Source: Melghirimyces algeriensis
Lineage (GTDB): Bacteria > Bacillota > Bacilli > Thermoactinomycetales > DSM-45169
Assembly (NCBI RefSeq): GCF_900182565.1
Contig: NZ_FXTI01000016.1
Location: forward strand, 1-55,974
DNA: 55,974 bases
Direction of reading: 5' to 3'
The position numbers were made by a program, and so were the translations under genes. This document shows positions 26,091 through 35,807 of this stretch, piece after piece (within the stretch, counting starts at the first letter, position 1; every line of letters starts with the position of its first letter). Below the pieces are notes generated by a model. That model saw only the letters and a list, made by a program, of their open reading frames with translations, ran no database searches and had not been told where the DNA came from.

Positions 26091-26320
26091 AAGTGGGGGA
26101 GAGGGGATTTCCGTCTCCGCATCTCTTTCCTCCAGCAAAGAAGTGGAAGGAGTCCGCTTCACCCCCTCCGGTCGCAACCAGCGGACAAAATATCCGCTAA
26201 GCGGTTGGAACTTCCAGGGGTTCCGCTGGGTCGTCGGAAAAAGGATGCTCCACCGGATATCCCCTTCTTATTATTTTTGTCAGCAGTCTCTTCCCTGTGT
26301 TTTGGTCAGATAACAGCCAA

Positions 26321-27778
26321 TCAGAGGTTATAATTGGGAGCCTCTTTTGTAATCTGGATATCGTGCGGATGGCTTTCTGCGAGGGAGGCATTTGTAATCC
26401 GGATAAAACGGGAACTTTCTTTGAGAACGTGGATATTTTCCGTACCACAATATCCCATTCCCGCCCGAAGGCCTCCCAGAAGCTGGTGAACGGTATCCGC
26501 CAATGGTCCCTTGTAGGGAACGCGTCCCTCAATGCCTTCAGGAACCAGTTTTTGCTGGTTTTCCTGGAAGTAACGGTCTTTACTTCCTGCTTTCATCGCT
26601 CCCATCGATCCCATTCCACGATATACCTTAAACTGACGTCCCTGGTAAATTTCCGTTTCCCCTGGGGATTCTTCCGTACCTGCGAAGATACTGCCCAACA
26701 TCACCGCATCCGCTCCGGCCGCCAGAGCTTTTACAATATCTCCGGAGAAGCGGATTCCGCCATCGGCAATAATGGGTACTTGATATTGACGAGCCACGGT
26801 GGCACAATCATAAATCGCTGTAATCTGAGGAACACCGATTCCGGCCACCACACGTGTCGTACAGATGGAACCGGGACCGATTCCCACTTTCACCACACTG
26901 GCTCCTGCTTCAATGAGATCCTTTGTCCCCTCCCCTGTAGCCACATTACCGGCAATAATGGTGAGGTCGGGATACTCCTTGCGAAGTTTGGCCACTGCTT
27001 TCAATACACCTTCAGAGTGGCCATGCGCCGTGTCCACCACAAGTATGTCCACTTCCGCTTCCACCAAGGCAGCGGCCCGTTGCATGGTATCAGAAGACAC
27101 CCCGATCGCCGCACCAACCAGAAGACGACCCTGATGATCTTTGGCGGCATTTGGAAACATCGTTGCCTTTTCAATGTCCTTGATGGTAATCAGACCCTTT
27201 AAAACACCATCGTCATCCACCAGTGGCAACTTTTCTATTTTGTGCTTCTGAAGAATCTCCTCCGCATCACGCAGAGTCGTCCCCACAGGAGCTGTAACCA
27301 GATGATCGCGGGTCATTACCTCGGAAATCGAAATCGAATAATCCCTTATAAAGCGCAAATCCCGATTGGTGATAATCCCTACCAATTTTTTTTCCCGATC
27401 AACAATAGGGACACCGGAAATGCGAAATTTGGCCATTAGGCTTTCCGCATCATAAACTTTATCTTCTGCATAAAGATAGAACGGTTTGGTGATTACACCG
27501 CTTTCCGAGCGTTTCACCCGGTCCACTTCCTCGGCTTGTTCAGCAATTTCCATGTTTTTATGGATAATGCCGATCCCGCCTTGCCGGGCCATGGCAATCG
27601 CCATGGGTCCTTCAGTCACTGTATCCATTCCGGCACTGATCAATGGAGCATTCAGCTGAATCGTCTCTCCCAAACGCGTGGTGACGTCCACATCTTTTGG
27701 AAGTACCTTTGATTTGGCAGGCAACAGCAAGACGTCATCAAAAGTGAGGCCTTCTTTGGCAAACTTTGTTTCCCACAT
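26321..27778 (-). CDS. guaB: IMP dehydrogenase
   Basis: A 485-aa enzyme oxidising IMP to XMP in guanine nucleotide synthesis. The TIM barrel is interrupted by two CBS domains (about residues 95-205). The catalytic cysteine loop is GIGPGSICTTRVVAG, followed by ADGGIRFSGDIVKA and the flap region GMGSMGAM. The ATG follows AAAGGGGAC. A strong promoter lies 50 bp upstream. Confidence 0.97.
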   Translation of the reverse strand: MWETKFAKEGLTFDDVLLLPAKSKVLPKDVDVTTRLGETIQLNAPLISAGMDTVTEGPMAIAMARQGGIGIIHKNMEIAEQAEEVDRVKRSESGVITKPFYLYAEDKVYDAESLMAKFRISGVPIVDREKKLVGIITNRDLRFIRDYSISISEVMTRDHLVTAPVGTTLRDAEEILQKHKIEKLPLVDDDGVLKGLITIKDIEKATMFPNAAKDHQGRLLVGAAIGVSSDTMQRAAALVEAEVDILVVDTAHGHSEGVLKAVAKLRKEYPDLTIIAGNVATGEGTKDLIEAGASVVKVGIGPGSICTTRVVAGIGVPQITAIYDCATVARQYQVPIIADGGIRFSGDIVKALAAGADAVMLGSIFAGTEESPGETEIYQGRQFKVYRGMGSMGAMKAGSKDRYFQENQQKLVPEGIEGRVPYKGPLADTVHQLLGGLRAGMGYCGTENIHVLKESSRFIRITNASLAESHPHDIQITKEAPNYNL

Positions 27779-27824
27779 TTAAATTCCGTCCCCTTTTTAA
27801 TAAATCCCTGTTATAGTTTTTGCA

Positions 27825-27853
27825 ATCTTAACAGACGGCAAAATCCCTGTCAA
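27825..27853 (-). promoter_or_regulatory. guaB promoter
   Basis: The minus strand has a perfect -35 TTGACA (27848-27853) and -10 TAAGAT (27825-27830) with a 17-nt spacer, about 45 bp before the guaB start. Confidence 0.85.
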
Positions 27854-27938
27854 GTTGCGATTTGACAAGGGTTTAGAGGCACGTCATGTTCCGAAAACAA
27901 TATATTTTCAAATAGAACAAATACACATTAAAAATAAG

Positions 27939-27978
27939 TTATCCACAATCCCAGTAAGTTATCCACAGGTTATCCACA
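27939..27978 (+). other. Cluster of three perfect DnaA boxes upstream of guaB and yaaC
   Basis: TTATCCACA occurs at 27939-27947, 27959-27967 and 27970-27978, all in the same direction. They lie between divergent guaB and yaaC, about 10 kb from oriC, upstream of the guaB promoter. They could act as a DnaA-titrating or transcription-regulating cluster. Confidence 0.85.
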
Positions 27979-28059
27979 GTTTTTTGTCATCTGGTCATAA
28001 ACTGAAGGAATCTCAGACAGAATAAGCCTATCCAATCTTTTGTGGAAAGCGGGTCCGAC

Positions 28060-29124
28060 ATGAATTCTTCGATTCGGCGCATTCCCTGCGATTCACCCAC
28101 AACAAAAATGTGGAATCTCTTTTTGCTTTTGGAGAATGAATCCACTGTGCGACCTTTTCTGGAGAAAAAATATCAAAAAATAGGAATCGATCAACCACAA
28201 AAAGTTGCATTTTGGACAGCGCCGTCACTGATCTTTTATGTGAAACAGGCAAGGGAGTACTATCGGGCTGCACAAAAGAGCGACTTATTTGTTCGTCCTC
28301 TATTGGTTTATTACGGAATGATGACCCTGTCCAAAGCGCTGATGCTGACGCTTGATCCAGAATACCCGAAAAATTCCTCTCTGCTGCGTCACGGTGTCTC
28401 CACCCGAAAACGGAAGCGAGAACATTTCCGCTTTTTTACGGATGAGGTGAAGGCACAACGGGAAGGACTTTTTTCAGCATTGGCACAAACGTATGGTTGG
28501 AACGAAATCATTGGGGAAAAATGGATCATGCAAGAGATGTTTGCTTTAATCCCTGAAATACAGGATGGCTATCGGCAGCTTTTTTCCAAGGAAACGCTTT
28601 ATCCCATTGCTCTTCCTGATCTTTCAGCAGATGCAAATGAGGGCATGCCTTTCATTGTGGAAGAACGGATCTTGGATGTTCTTCATCTTACCCCTCAGGC
28701 AATGGTGAATCGACTAAACAACTTCCCAGAAACAGAGGTTCAATTTTCCTATGGAGAGAAACCTTTCCTTAAAAACCGTCTCTTGTTATACTGGCATCAT
28801 CCTTCTGTCCAACATGTGGACCAGTGGAGTCTCGGATTTCATCATCCCATGTTCCGGGAAGATCTTTCCGGAGGGTATTTTCTGTGTCCAAACGTAAGGG
28901 ATCACACCCGCTGTCTGCCTGAACGATTTGTTCACTATATCCTCTTGTTTGCTCTCAGTATGCTGTGCCGATATGAACCTCCTCTGTGGGGAGAAATCAT
29001 TTATGGGATGATCTCGGAAGAACGCGTCTTAATTGAGGAATTTCTGCAGGTAACCCAGCGAAAATTTCCCAATTTGATCCTGAATGAACTGTTTGAAGAA
29101 AAAATTCTTTTTCAACAGATTTGA
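28060..29124 (+). CDS. yaaC: YaaC-like protein
   Basis: A 354-aa soluble protein. The block LLENESTVRPFLEKKYQKIG, the VYYGMMTLSKALML-like stretch and the Trp/His-rich middle resemble B. subtilis YaaC, whose function is unknown. As in B. subtilis it lies beside guaB and runs against its neighbours, toward the origin. The frame opens at a GTG at 28042; the ATG at 28060 is the first ATG. No membrane segments are seen. Confidence 0.8.
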   Translation: MNSSIRRIPCDSPTTKMWNLFLLLENESTVRPFLEKKYQKIGIDQPQKVAFWTAPSLIFYVKQAREYYRAAQKSDLFVRPLLVYYGMMTLSKALMLTLDPEYPKNSSLLRHGVSTRKRKREHFRFFTDEVKAQREGLFSALAQTYGWNEIIGEKWIMQEMFALIPEIQDGYRQLFSKETLYPIALPDLSADANEGMPFIVEERILDVLHLTPQAMVNRLNNFPETEVQFSYGEKPFLKNRLLLYWHHPSVQHVDQWSLGFHHPMFREDLSGGYFLCPNVRDHTRCLPERFVHYILLFALSMLCRYEPPLWGEIIYGMISEERVLIEEFLQVTQRKFPNLILNELFEEKILFQQI

Positions 29125-29138
29125 TCCCGAACAAAATA

Positions 29139-29173
29139 TAAAAAGCTCGCTGACTGAACAGCGAGGCTTTTTA
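29139..29173. terminator. Bidirectional terminator between yaaC and the methyltransferase gene
   Basis: AAAAGCTCGCTG and CAGCGAGGCTTTTT pair around a short loop. Convergent genes end on both sides. Confidence 0.9.
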
Positions 29174-29174
29174 C

Positions 29175-29846
29175 TCACTCTTTTACAACCCCCAGAACAA
29201 ATCCATCATATCCTTTTGTCCCCACCGTTTGAATGGCCGTTGAATCAATACGTGGCTCTTCCGATAACCAATCAACCATTTGACGAATACCCTGTACACC
29301 TAAATCTTCACTGTTATCATCGATGACATGTCCTTTGCGTACTACATTATCCACAATAATAACGGCTCCCGGTCTGGAAAGTTTTAATGCCCATTTCACA
29401 TAGTGAGGGATGTTGGGTTTGTCCGCATCAATAAAAATGAGATCAAAATCGGAAAATCCTTTGGGTTCCAGCGTTGGCAGTGTATCAAGAGCAGCTCCCA
29501 CAAGGATTTCAACCTTTCCATCCAATCCTGCATTTTTGATATTCTCATGTGCCACTTTTGCGTGTTGATCATTGGATTCAAGCGTGATCAGCTTTCCATC
29601 GTTCGGCAATGCACGTGCAAGCCAAATACTGCTGTAACCGCCAAGTGTCCCGATTTCCAAGATGTTTTTTGCGCCTTTCAGTGTGGCAAGTAAATAAAGC
29701 AACTTCCCCTGGTTTGGAGAGACATCAATCGCAGGCAAGTTGGCTTCTGCATTTGCTTTTCGCACAGAATCCATGATCGGATCAGAGGCATGAAGATTTG
29801 TACTGAAGTAATGGTCGATCTCCGTCCATTTTTCGGATTGGTCCAT
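29175..29846 (-). CDS. SAM-dependent O-methyltransferase (class I, COMT-like)
   Basis: A 223-aa methyltransferase of the metal-dependent catechol O-methyltransferase-like group. The SAM site is NILEIGTLGGYSSIWLARAL and the metal site includes DLIFIDADKPN and VIIVDNVV. The ATG at 29846 stands nine bases after AAGGAG. It lies between gyrA and yaaC, each side closed by a terminator, so it is transcribed alone. The substrate cannot be told from sequence. Confidence 0.88.
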   Translation of the reverse strand: MDQSEKWTEIDHYFSTNLHASDPIMDSVRKANAEANLPAIDVSPNQGKLLYLLATLKGAKNILEIGTLGGYSSIWLARALPNDGKLITLESNDQHAKVAHENIKNAGLDGKVEILVGAALDTLPTLEPKGFSDFDLIFIDADKPNIPHYVKWALKLSRPGAVIIVDNVVRKGHVIDDNSEDLGVQGIRQMVDWLSEEPRIDSTAIQTVGTKGYDGFVLGVVKE

Positions 29847-29921
29847 CCTATTCTCTCCTTCAATCAATAGTCCTTAATCCATTCAACGGACTCCATTTCA
29901 TTTCCTGCTAACAAAGATACT

Positions 29922-29954
29922 AAAAAGCTTCGCTGTTCATTCAGCGAAGCTTTT
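29922..29954. terminator. gyrA terminator
   Basis: AAAAGCTTCGCTG and CAGCGAAGCTTTT form a 13-bp stem with a short loop, just after the gyrA stop on the minus strand. Confidence 0.9.
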
Positions 29955-29961
29955 ACCGGAT

Positions 29962-32409
29962 TTATTCCTCTGCGTTCTCCTCTTCTTCCTCATCGGTAGG
30001 GACGCGGGCCAAAGTGGCCACTTCATCCTCTTTGAGTGAAATGAGCTTCACTCCCTGAGCATAGCGGCTCATACGGGAGATCCCGTCGATGTTCATACGG
30101 ATGACAACTCCTGAAGTGGTAACAATCATCAGATCTTCATCCGGAGAAACCACTTTCAGACCGACGACTTGACCCTTTGTTTTGGTGACATTCTGTGCTT
30201 TGATGCCTTTTCCGCCACGGGACTGGTTTCGGTAGTCGGAAAGCGGAGTCCGTTTGCCGTAACCCTTGCTGGTGACAACCACCACTTCCCGATCCGGGTC
30301 TACGACTTCCATTCCAACCACTTCATCATTTTCTCCCAGAGCAATCCCTTTCACTCCGGTGGCCGTGCGACCCATTTTTCGCACATCCGTTTCAGAAAAG
30401 CGAATGGACATTCCCCGACGGGTTCCCAGGATGAGCTCCTGTCGCCCATCGGTCAAGCGAACACCTACCAGTTCATCCCCTTCACGAAGGTTAATGGCAA
30501 AGAGCCCGTTTCGGCGAATATGGCCGAACTCTTCCAAAGGCGTCTTTTTCACCACACCAAACTTCGTTCCGAAAAAGAGGTAATGATCAGAGGTAAACTC
30601 CTTCACCGGGATGATGGCTTCAATATATTCTCCCTGATCAATCTGGATCAGATTGATCACCGGAGTCCCCCGTGCCGTTCGGGAAAGTTCCGGAACTTCA
30701 TATGCCTTCATCCGGTAAACCTTGCCTTTGTTGGAGAAGAACAGCAAATGGTTGTGGGAATTCGTTACAAACAGGTGTTGAACAAAATCGTTCTCACGGG
30801 TACCCATTCCGGAAACTCCCCGGCCTCCCCGACGCTGTGCCCGGTATCCGGAAAGCGGCATACGTTTGATGTATCCCCGATGCGTCATCAAAATCGCCAC
30901 TTCATCTTGCGGAATCAGATCTTCATCCGCAATATCGCCTTCATCTGCTGTAATTTGTGTCCTTCGTTCGTCACCATATTTTTTCTGGATTTGTTTCAGT
31001 TCTTTCCGTACCACGCCCCGGATCTTTTTCTCGCTGTCGAGGATGGCACGCAGATTGGCAATGGTTTTCAAAAGTTCGTTATACTCGGACTCGATTTTTT
31101 CCCGTTCCAAACCGGTTAAGCGTTGCAGACGCATATCAAGAATGGCTTGAGCCTGCTTTTCGCTCAATCCGAACCGCTCAATCAGCCCCTCTTTGGCCTC
31201 TTGCGTGTTCTGTGAGCCACGGATCAACTCAATAACCTCATCGATATGATCCAGGGCGGTTCTCAAACCTTCCAGAATGTGAGCCCGTTCTTCCGCTTTC
31301 CGCAAATCATGCTGGGTCCGGCGACGAATCACTTCTACCTGGTGTTCCAGATAGTGGTGAAGTACCTGTTTCAGGTTGAGCACCAAGGGCTTTCCATCCA
31401 CCAAAGCCAACATGTTGACACCAAAACTGGTTTGCAGGTTGGTATGCTTGTACAGGTTATTCAGAAGCACTTTGGGATTGACATCCCGGCGTAACTCAAT
31501 CACGACTCGCATACCGTTCCGGTCCGATTCATCACGTAAATCCGTGATTCCGTCAATTTTCTTGTCGCGAACCAGTTCTGCGATCTTCTCCACCAGTTTT
31601 GCCTTGTTGACCTGGAAGGGGAGCTCATCTACCACAATTCGCATTTTGCCGTTGCTGGCTTCCTCAATCCGCGTCTTGGCCTGCATCTTGATACTACCGC
31701 GGCCGGTTCGATAAGCTTTTTTAATCCCCTCTCGACCCAGAATCAAGCCAGCGGTGGGGAAATCGGGACCTTTGATATACTCCATCAGCTCATCAATTGT
31801 AATATCCGGGTTCTTAATGAGAGCCAACAATCCATCAATCACTTCTGTCAGGTTATGCGGAGGAATATTGGTCGCCATCCCGACAGCAATCCCTGCTGCT
31901 CCATTGACCAACAGGTTTGGAAAACGGGAAGGCAACACTACCGGCTCTTCCAGACGACCATCATAGTTGGGAATATAGTCAATGGTCTCTTTTTCGATAT
32001 CCCGGAGCAATTCCTGTGTAATGGATGCCATCCGTGCTTCCGTATAACGCATCGCCGCCGGGGAATCCCCATCGACCGAACCGAAGTTCCCATGACCATC
32101 CACCAGCATATACCGGTAAGAAAAGTCCTGTGCCATGCGAACCATGGTATCATATACGGCCACATCCCCATGAGGGTGGTAAGATGCCAAAACATTCCCG
32201 ACAACGTTTGCTGACTTTCGGTATCCCTTGTCGGGAGTCATCCCCAATTCGTGCATGGTATAGAGGATGCGTCGGTGTACCGGTTTTAGACCATCCCGGA
32301 CGTCAGGGAGGGCCCGGCTGACGATGACGCTCATCGCATAATCCAGGAACGAACTGCGCATTTCCTGGCTGATATTAATCTCGTTGATGCGCTGGGTTTC
32401 TTCAGACAT
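29962..32409 (-). CDS. gyrA: DNA gyrase subunit A
   Basis: An 815-aa type II topoisomerase subunit. The catalytic Tyr is in AARYTEAR-type context (PAAMRYTEARM, about 123), the GyrA box is QRRGGRG (about 535), and six beta-pinwheel repeats follow. The C-terminus is acidic (EEEEENAEE). In the quinolone-determining region the sequence is HPHGDVAVYD. Residue 83, Ser in most susceptible bacteria, is Val (codon GTG at 32161-32163). It follows gyrB by 33 bp. Confidence 0.98.
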   Translation of the reverse strand: MSEETQRINEINISQEMRSSFLDYAMSVIVSRALPDVRDGLKPVHRRILYTMHELGMTPDKGYRKSANVVGNVLASYHPHGDVAVYDTMVRMAQDFSYRYMLVDGHGNFGSVDGDSPAAMRYTEARMASITQELLRDIEKETIDYIPNYDGRLEEPVVLPSRFPNLLVNGAAGIAVGMATNIPPHNLTEVIDGLLALIKNPDITIDELMEYIKGPDFPTAGLILGREGIKKAYRTGRGSIKMQAKTRIEEASNGKMRIVVDELPFQVNKAKLVEKIAELVRDKKIDGITDLRDESDRNGMRVVIELRRDVNPKVLLNNLYKHTNLQTSFGVNMLALVDGKPLVLNLKQVLHHYLEHQVEVIRRRTQHDLRKAEERAHILEGLRTALDHIDEVIELIRGSQNTQEAKEGLIERFGLSEKQAQAILDMRLQRLTGLEREKIESEYNELLKTIANLRAILDSEKKIRGVVRKELKQIQKKYGDERRTQITADEGDIADEDLIPQDEVAILMTHRGYIKRMPLSGYRAQRRGGRGVSGMGTRENDFVQHLFVTNSHNHLLFFSNKGKVYRMKAYEVPELSRTARGTPVINLIQIDQGEYIEAIIPVKEFTSDHYLFFGTKFGVVKKTPLEEFGHIRRNGLFAINLREGDELVGVRLTDGRQELILGTRRGMSIRFSETDVRKMGRTATGVKGIALGENDEVVGMEVVDPDREVVVVTSKGYGKRTPLSDYRNQSRGGKGIKAQNVTKTKGQVVGLKVVSPDEDLMIVTTSGVVIRMNIDGISRMSRYAQGVKLISLKEDEVATLARVPTDEEEEENAEE

Positions 32410-32442
32410 TCGCTTCCCTCCACTCGTTCTTAGTTCTGTTCA

Positions 32443-34356
32443 TTAAACATCCAAGTTTCGTACCTGCCGAGCATACTCCTGGATAAATTGCCGCCGGGGT
32501 CCAACTTTATCTCCCATCAGCGTTTCAAACACCTGATCGGCATCCATCGCATCCTGCAAAGAAACCTGTAACAGGGTTCGGCTTTCCGGGTCCATTGTGG
32601 TTTCCCACAACTGGGTGGCAGTCATCTCACCCAACCCTTTGTACCGTTGAATATTTACTTTCCCCTTGCCTTTGATTTCTTTCAGGAGTTTCTCTTTTTC
32701 GGAATCACTGTACGCATACAGCACTTTTTTCCCTTTGGTAATCTGATACAAAGGCGGCTGGGCGATATAGATATACCCATTTTCAATCAACTCACGCATA
32801 TAGCGGTAGAAGAAGGTTAGCAACAGGGTTCGGATATGCGCTCCATCCACATCCGCATCCGTCATAATAATGATCTTGTGATAGCGGGCTTTCTCCAGCT
32901 GAAAGTCATCTCCGATTCCTGTCCCCAATGCCGTAATGATGGTTCGAACCTCTTCATTGGACAGCGCTTTGTCCAGACGGGCTTTTTCCACATTGATAAT
33001 TTTACCGCGCAGTGGAAGGATCGCCTGAAACATACGATCACGCCCCTGCTTGGCCGTTCCACCGGCAGAGTCCCCCTCCACCAGGTAGAGCTCACTCATA
33101 TCAGCCTTCCGGGAGGTACAATCAGCCAGCTTTCCCGGTAAAGAGCTGACTTCCAAAGCATTTTTTCGGCGGGTCATCTCGCGGGCCTTGCGAGCGGCTT
33201 CCCTTGCACGGGCAGCCATAACCGCCTTATTGATCACTTTTTTGGAGACATCCGGATGTTCCTCCAAAAAGATCAGGAACTGTTCGGCAAAAATGGATTC
33301 CGTAATCGTTCGCGCTTCGGAGTTTCCCAATTTGGTCTTGGTTTGCCCTTCAAATTGCGGGTCTGGAATCTTGACACTGATAATGGCCGTCAGACCTTCC
33401 CTGGTGTCATCCCCTGTAAGATTATTATCCTTTTCTTTTAAAAGATTGTTCCGACGGGCAAAATCGTTGATTGTACGGGTAAGGGCCGATTTGAATCCCG
33501 CTTCGTGCGTTCCTCCCTCATGGGTGTGAATATTATTGGTGTAGGAATAAATGTTGCTGGAAAAACTGTCGTTGTATTGAAGAGCAATTTGAACTTCAAT
33601 ATCATCCTTTTGTCCCTCAATATAAATCGGCGGTTGATGAAGGGTTTCCCGGTTTTTGTTCAGATGTTCAACAAAGGAGCGGATTCCTCCATCAAATTTG
33701 TACTCATGGGATTTCCCATCCTCCCGCCGATCGCTCAGTTGAATCCGCAGTCCTTGGTTGAGGAAGGCCAGTTCCCGTAAACGATTCTGCAAAATGGAAT
33801 AGTCATATACCGTTGTCTCTGTAAAGATCTCCGGGTCCGGTTTAAAGATCACCCGGGTACCCGTCTCTTCTGTTTCGCCAACCACTTTCAGATCAGATTC
33901 CGGAATCCCGCGGCGATAACGCTGGACATGGATTTTCCCTTCCCGCTTCACTTGGACTTCCAACCATTCCGACAGGGCGTTTACAACCGAAACCCCCACC
34001 CCGTGAAGTCCACCGGAAAACTTGTAGCCATCTCCATCAAATTTCCCTCCGGCATGGAGCACAGTCATGACCACTTCCACTGCGGGCCGACCCATTTTGG
34101 AGTGAACCCCAACCGGGATTCCGCTCCCATTATCTTCCACGGTTACACTGTTGTCTTCGTTTACAGTTACAGAAATCGTGTCACAACGTCCGGCCAGCGC
34201 TTCATCAATACTGTTATCCACGACTTCCCAGACCAGATGATGCAACCCCCGCGAGCTGGTAGAGCCGATATACATCCCCGGACGTTTTCGGACAGCTTCC
34301 AATCCTTCCAGTACCTGAATCTGTGACTCATCATAGTTGTTGTTTTGTACCGTCAC
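32443..34356 (-). CDS. gyrB: DNA gyrase subunit B
   Basis: A GHKL ATPase and Toprim subunit of about 637 aa. ATP-binding motifs are EVVDNSIDEALAG, VEDNGSGIPV and GGLHGVGVSVVNALS. The Toprim motifs are LVEGDSAGG and TDADVDGAHI. The frame is open from a GTG at 34368, which overlaps the ribosome site. The GTG at 34356 gives MTVQNNNYDE, matching the B. subtilis length, with TAGGTGAG at good distance. It is the central gene of the recF-remB-gyrB-gyrA cluster. Confidence 0.97.
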   Translation of the reverse strand: MTVQNNNYDESQIQVLEGLEAVRKRPGMYIGSTSSRGLHHLVWEVVDNSIDEALAGRCDTISVTVNEDNSVTVEDNGSGIPVGVHSKMGRPAVEVVMTVLHAGGKFDGDGYKFSGGLHGVGVSVVNALSEWLEVQVKREGKIHVQRYRRGIPESDLKVVGETEETGTRVIFKPDPEIFTETTVYDYSILQNRLRELAFLNQGLRIQLSDRREDGKSHEYKFDGGIRSFVEHLNKNRETLHQPPIYIEGQKDDIEVQIALQYNDSFSSNIYSYTNNIHTHEGGTHEAGFKSALTRTINDFARRNNLLKEKDNNLTGDDTREGLTAIISVKIPDPQFEGQTKTKLGNSEARTITESIFAEQFLIFLEEHPDVSKKVINKAVMAARAREAARKAREMTRRKNALEVSSLPGKLADCTSRKADMSELYLVEGDSAGGTAKQGRDRMFQAILPLRGKIINVEKARLDKALSNEEVRTIITALGTGIGDDFQLEKARYHKIIIMTDADVDGAHIRTLLLTFFYRYMRELIENGYIYIAQPPLYQITKGKKVLYAYSDSEKEKLLKEIKGKGKVNIQRYKGLGEMTATQLWETTMDPESRTLLQVSLQDAMDADQVFETLMGDKVGPRRQFIQEYARQVRNLDV

Positions 34357-34368
34357 CTTTGCACTCAC

Positions 34369-34671
34369 CTACTCTTTGTCTTCCTTTTTCTCCGGATCTC
34401 CGTTGATCGTCTCACCCATTGCCCGGTTTCCTTCCAGATCTGCTCTTTTCATCAATGTAAGAGAAGAGATGGGTGAAGCATAAACAATGGTCCGGGTAAC
34501 TACAAAAGACTTTACTTCTTCCAGATCGGAAATTCTCTCCAAACGCCCCTGATTCCCCGTTTCATTTAAAAAAGGGGCCAAGGTGGTGGGAGACTTTCGC
34601 CCCCCTGCATCCAAGATGGTAATCACTTCACTGGCTCGAATCATTTTATTGCCGCCGAGATGGATAAACAC
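34369..34671 (-). CDS. remB: Extracellular matrix regulator RemB (YaaB/DUF370)
   Basis: A 100-aa protein starting VFIHLGGNKMIRASEVITI and containing KSFVVTRTIVYASPISSLTLMKR, the DUF370 signature of B. subtilis YaaB/RemB. In B. subtilis it works with RemA in biofilm matrix control and lies between recF and gyrB as here. The GTG at 34671 follows AGAGGTGAG. The frame upstream overlaps recF and is not used. The C-terminal 20 residues are acidic/basic and longer than in Bacillus. Confidence 0.88.
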   Translation of the reverse strand: MFIHLGGNKMIRASEVITILDAGGRKSPTTLAPFLNETGNQGRLERISDLEEVKSFVVTRTIVYASPISSLTLMKRADLEGNRAMGETINGDPEKKEDKE

Positions 34672-34675
34672 CGTC

Positions 34676-35794
34676 TCACCTCTGTTTGGAAATACTTCCT
34701 TGGTGAACCTGATAGATGCTGGCCCGTTCCAAGGTCTCCCGGTCAATTCCTTCCAGACCGGTTGTTGTTACAAAGGTCTGGACTTTCCCACGTATTGCCT
34801 CCAATAGATGGGTCTTCCGGAAATCGTCAAGCTCAGATAAAACGTCATCTAATAAAAGAATTGGATAAGTGCCTGTTTCCTGATAAATCAATTCAATTTC
34901 TGCCAACTTGAGAGAGAGCGCCGCGGTACGTTGCTGTCCTTGGGAACCATACGTGTGTAAATCTGTGCCCCCCGCGGTGAGGCGAAAGTCGTCCCGATGT
35001 GGACCGACCAATGTAACTCCCCGGTGGATTTCCCGATCGCGCATTTGACCGAGTTCCTGATGCATCACCTTTCTCAGCTCTTCCGGACCCATACTCGCTT
35101 TTACGGAGATGGAGGGCTGATAGTCAAGGGTTAAGTTTTCACACCCTTGAGTGATGGAACGGTGAATTTCTCTTGCCCAGCGAGAGAGTTGTTCCACAAA
35201 TGTAAACCGTTTTATCCACACTTTTGTGGATAAATCAATCAATTGCTGATCCATGACATCCAGCATCACAGTATCATGGATCTTTTTTCTTCCCAATTCC
35301 TTCAAGAAGCGATTTCGATGCGTAATCAACTTGTTATATTGGGTCAAGTGATGGATATAGGTTGCACTCACTTGACCCAACTCCATATCTAAAAATCGCC
35401 TTCGCACTTGTGGACTTCCCTTGACGATGGATAAATCCTCCGGTGCAAATAAAACAGCGGTGAGAGAGCCGATATATTCACTCAGACGACGCTGTTCCAC
35501 GCCATTGCGTATCACTTTTTTCCCTTGGGGAGTCAGGCGGATCTCCAGTCTTTGAATCGAGTTCTCCTTCATCACTCTTGCTTTCAGCACAGACAGGGAT
35601 TGATTCCATTGAATCAACTCCCGATGGTTGCGACTCCGGTGCGATTTTCCGATGGCAAGAGTATAGAGGGATTCCAGGATGTTAGTTTTTCCCTGCGCGT
35701 TAGGTCCGACGAATAAGTGGAGCTCCCCATGGCAATTCAATTGAAGTTGTTCAATGTTGCGGAACTGTTTCAGCTCCAATTGCTCCACATGCAT
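34676..35794 (-). CDS. recF: DNA replication and repair protein RecF
   Basis: A 372-aa SMC-like ATPase. Walker A is GPNAQGKTNILE, the ABC signature region contains YGSQGQQRTAALSLKLAE and Walker B is PILLLDDVLSELD. The frame is open upstream, but the ATG at 35794 (MHVEQLELKQFRN) with AGGGGAG is the conserved start. It overlaps no neighbour and lies 13 bp from yaaA. Confidence 0.97.
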   Translation of the reverse strand: MHVEQLELKQFRNIEQLQLNCHGELHLFVGPNAQGKTNILESLYTLAIGKSHRSRNHRELIQWNQSLSVLKARVMKENSIQRLEIRLTPQGKKVIRNGVEQRRLSEYIGSLTAVLFAPEDLSIVKGSPQVRRRFLDMELGQVSATYIHHLTQYNKLITHRNRFLKELGRKKIHDTVMLDVMDQQLIDLSTKVWIKRFTFVEQLSRWAREIHRSITQGCENLTLDYQPSISVKASMGPEELRKVMHQELGQMRDREIHRGVTLVGPHRDDFRLTAGGTDLHTYGSQGQQRTAALSLKLAEIELIYQETGTYPILLLDDVLSELDDFRKTHLLEAIRGKVQTFVTTTGLEGIDRETLERASIYQVHQGSISKQR

Positions 35795-35807
35795 GGTCGC
35801 TCCCCTT

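Noticed and set aside
29678..29863. Alternative frames inside the methyltransferase and gyrase genes
   Set aside because: They are shadows of clearly coding sequence and have no ribosome sites or motifs.
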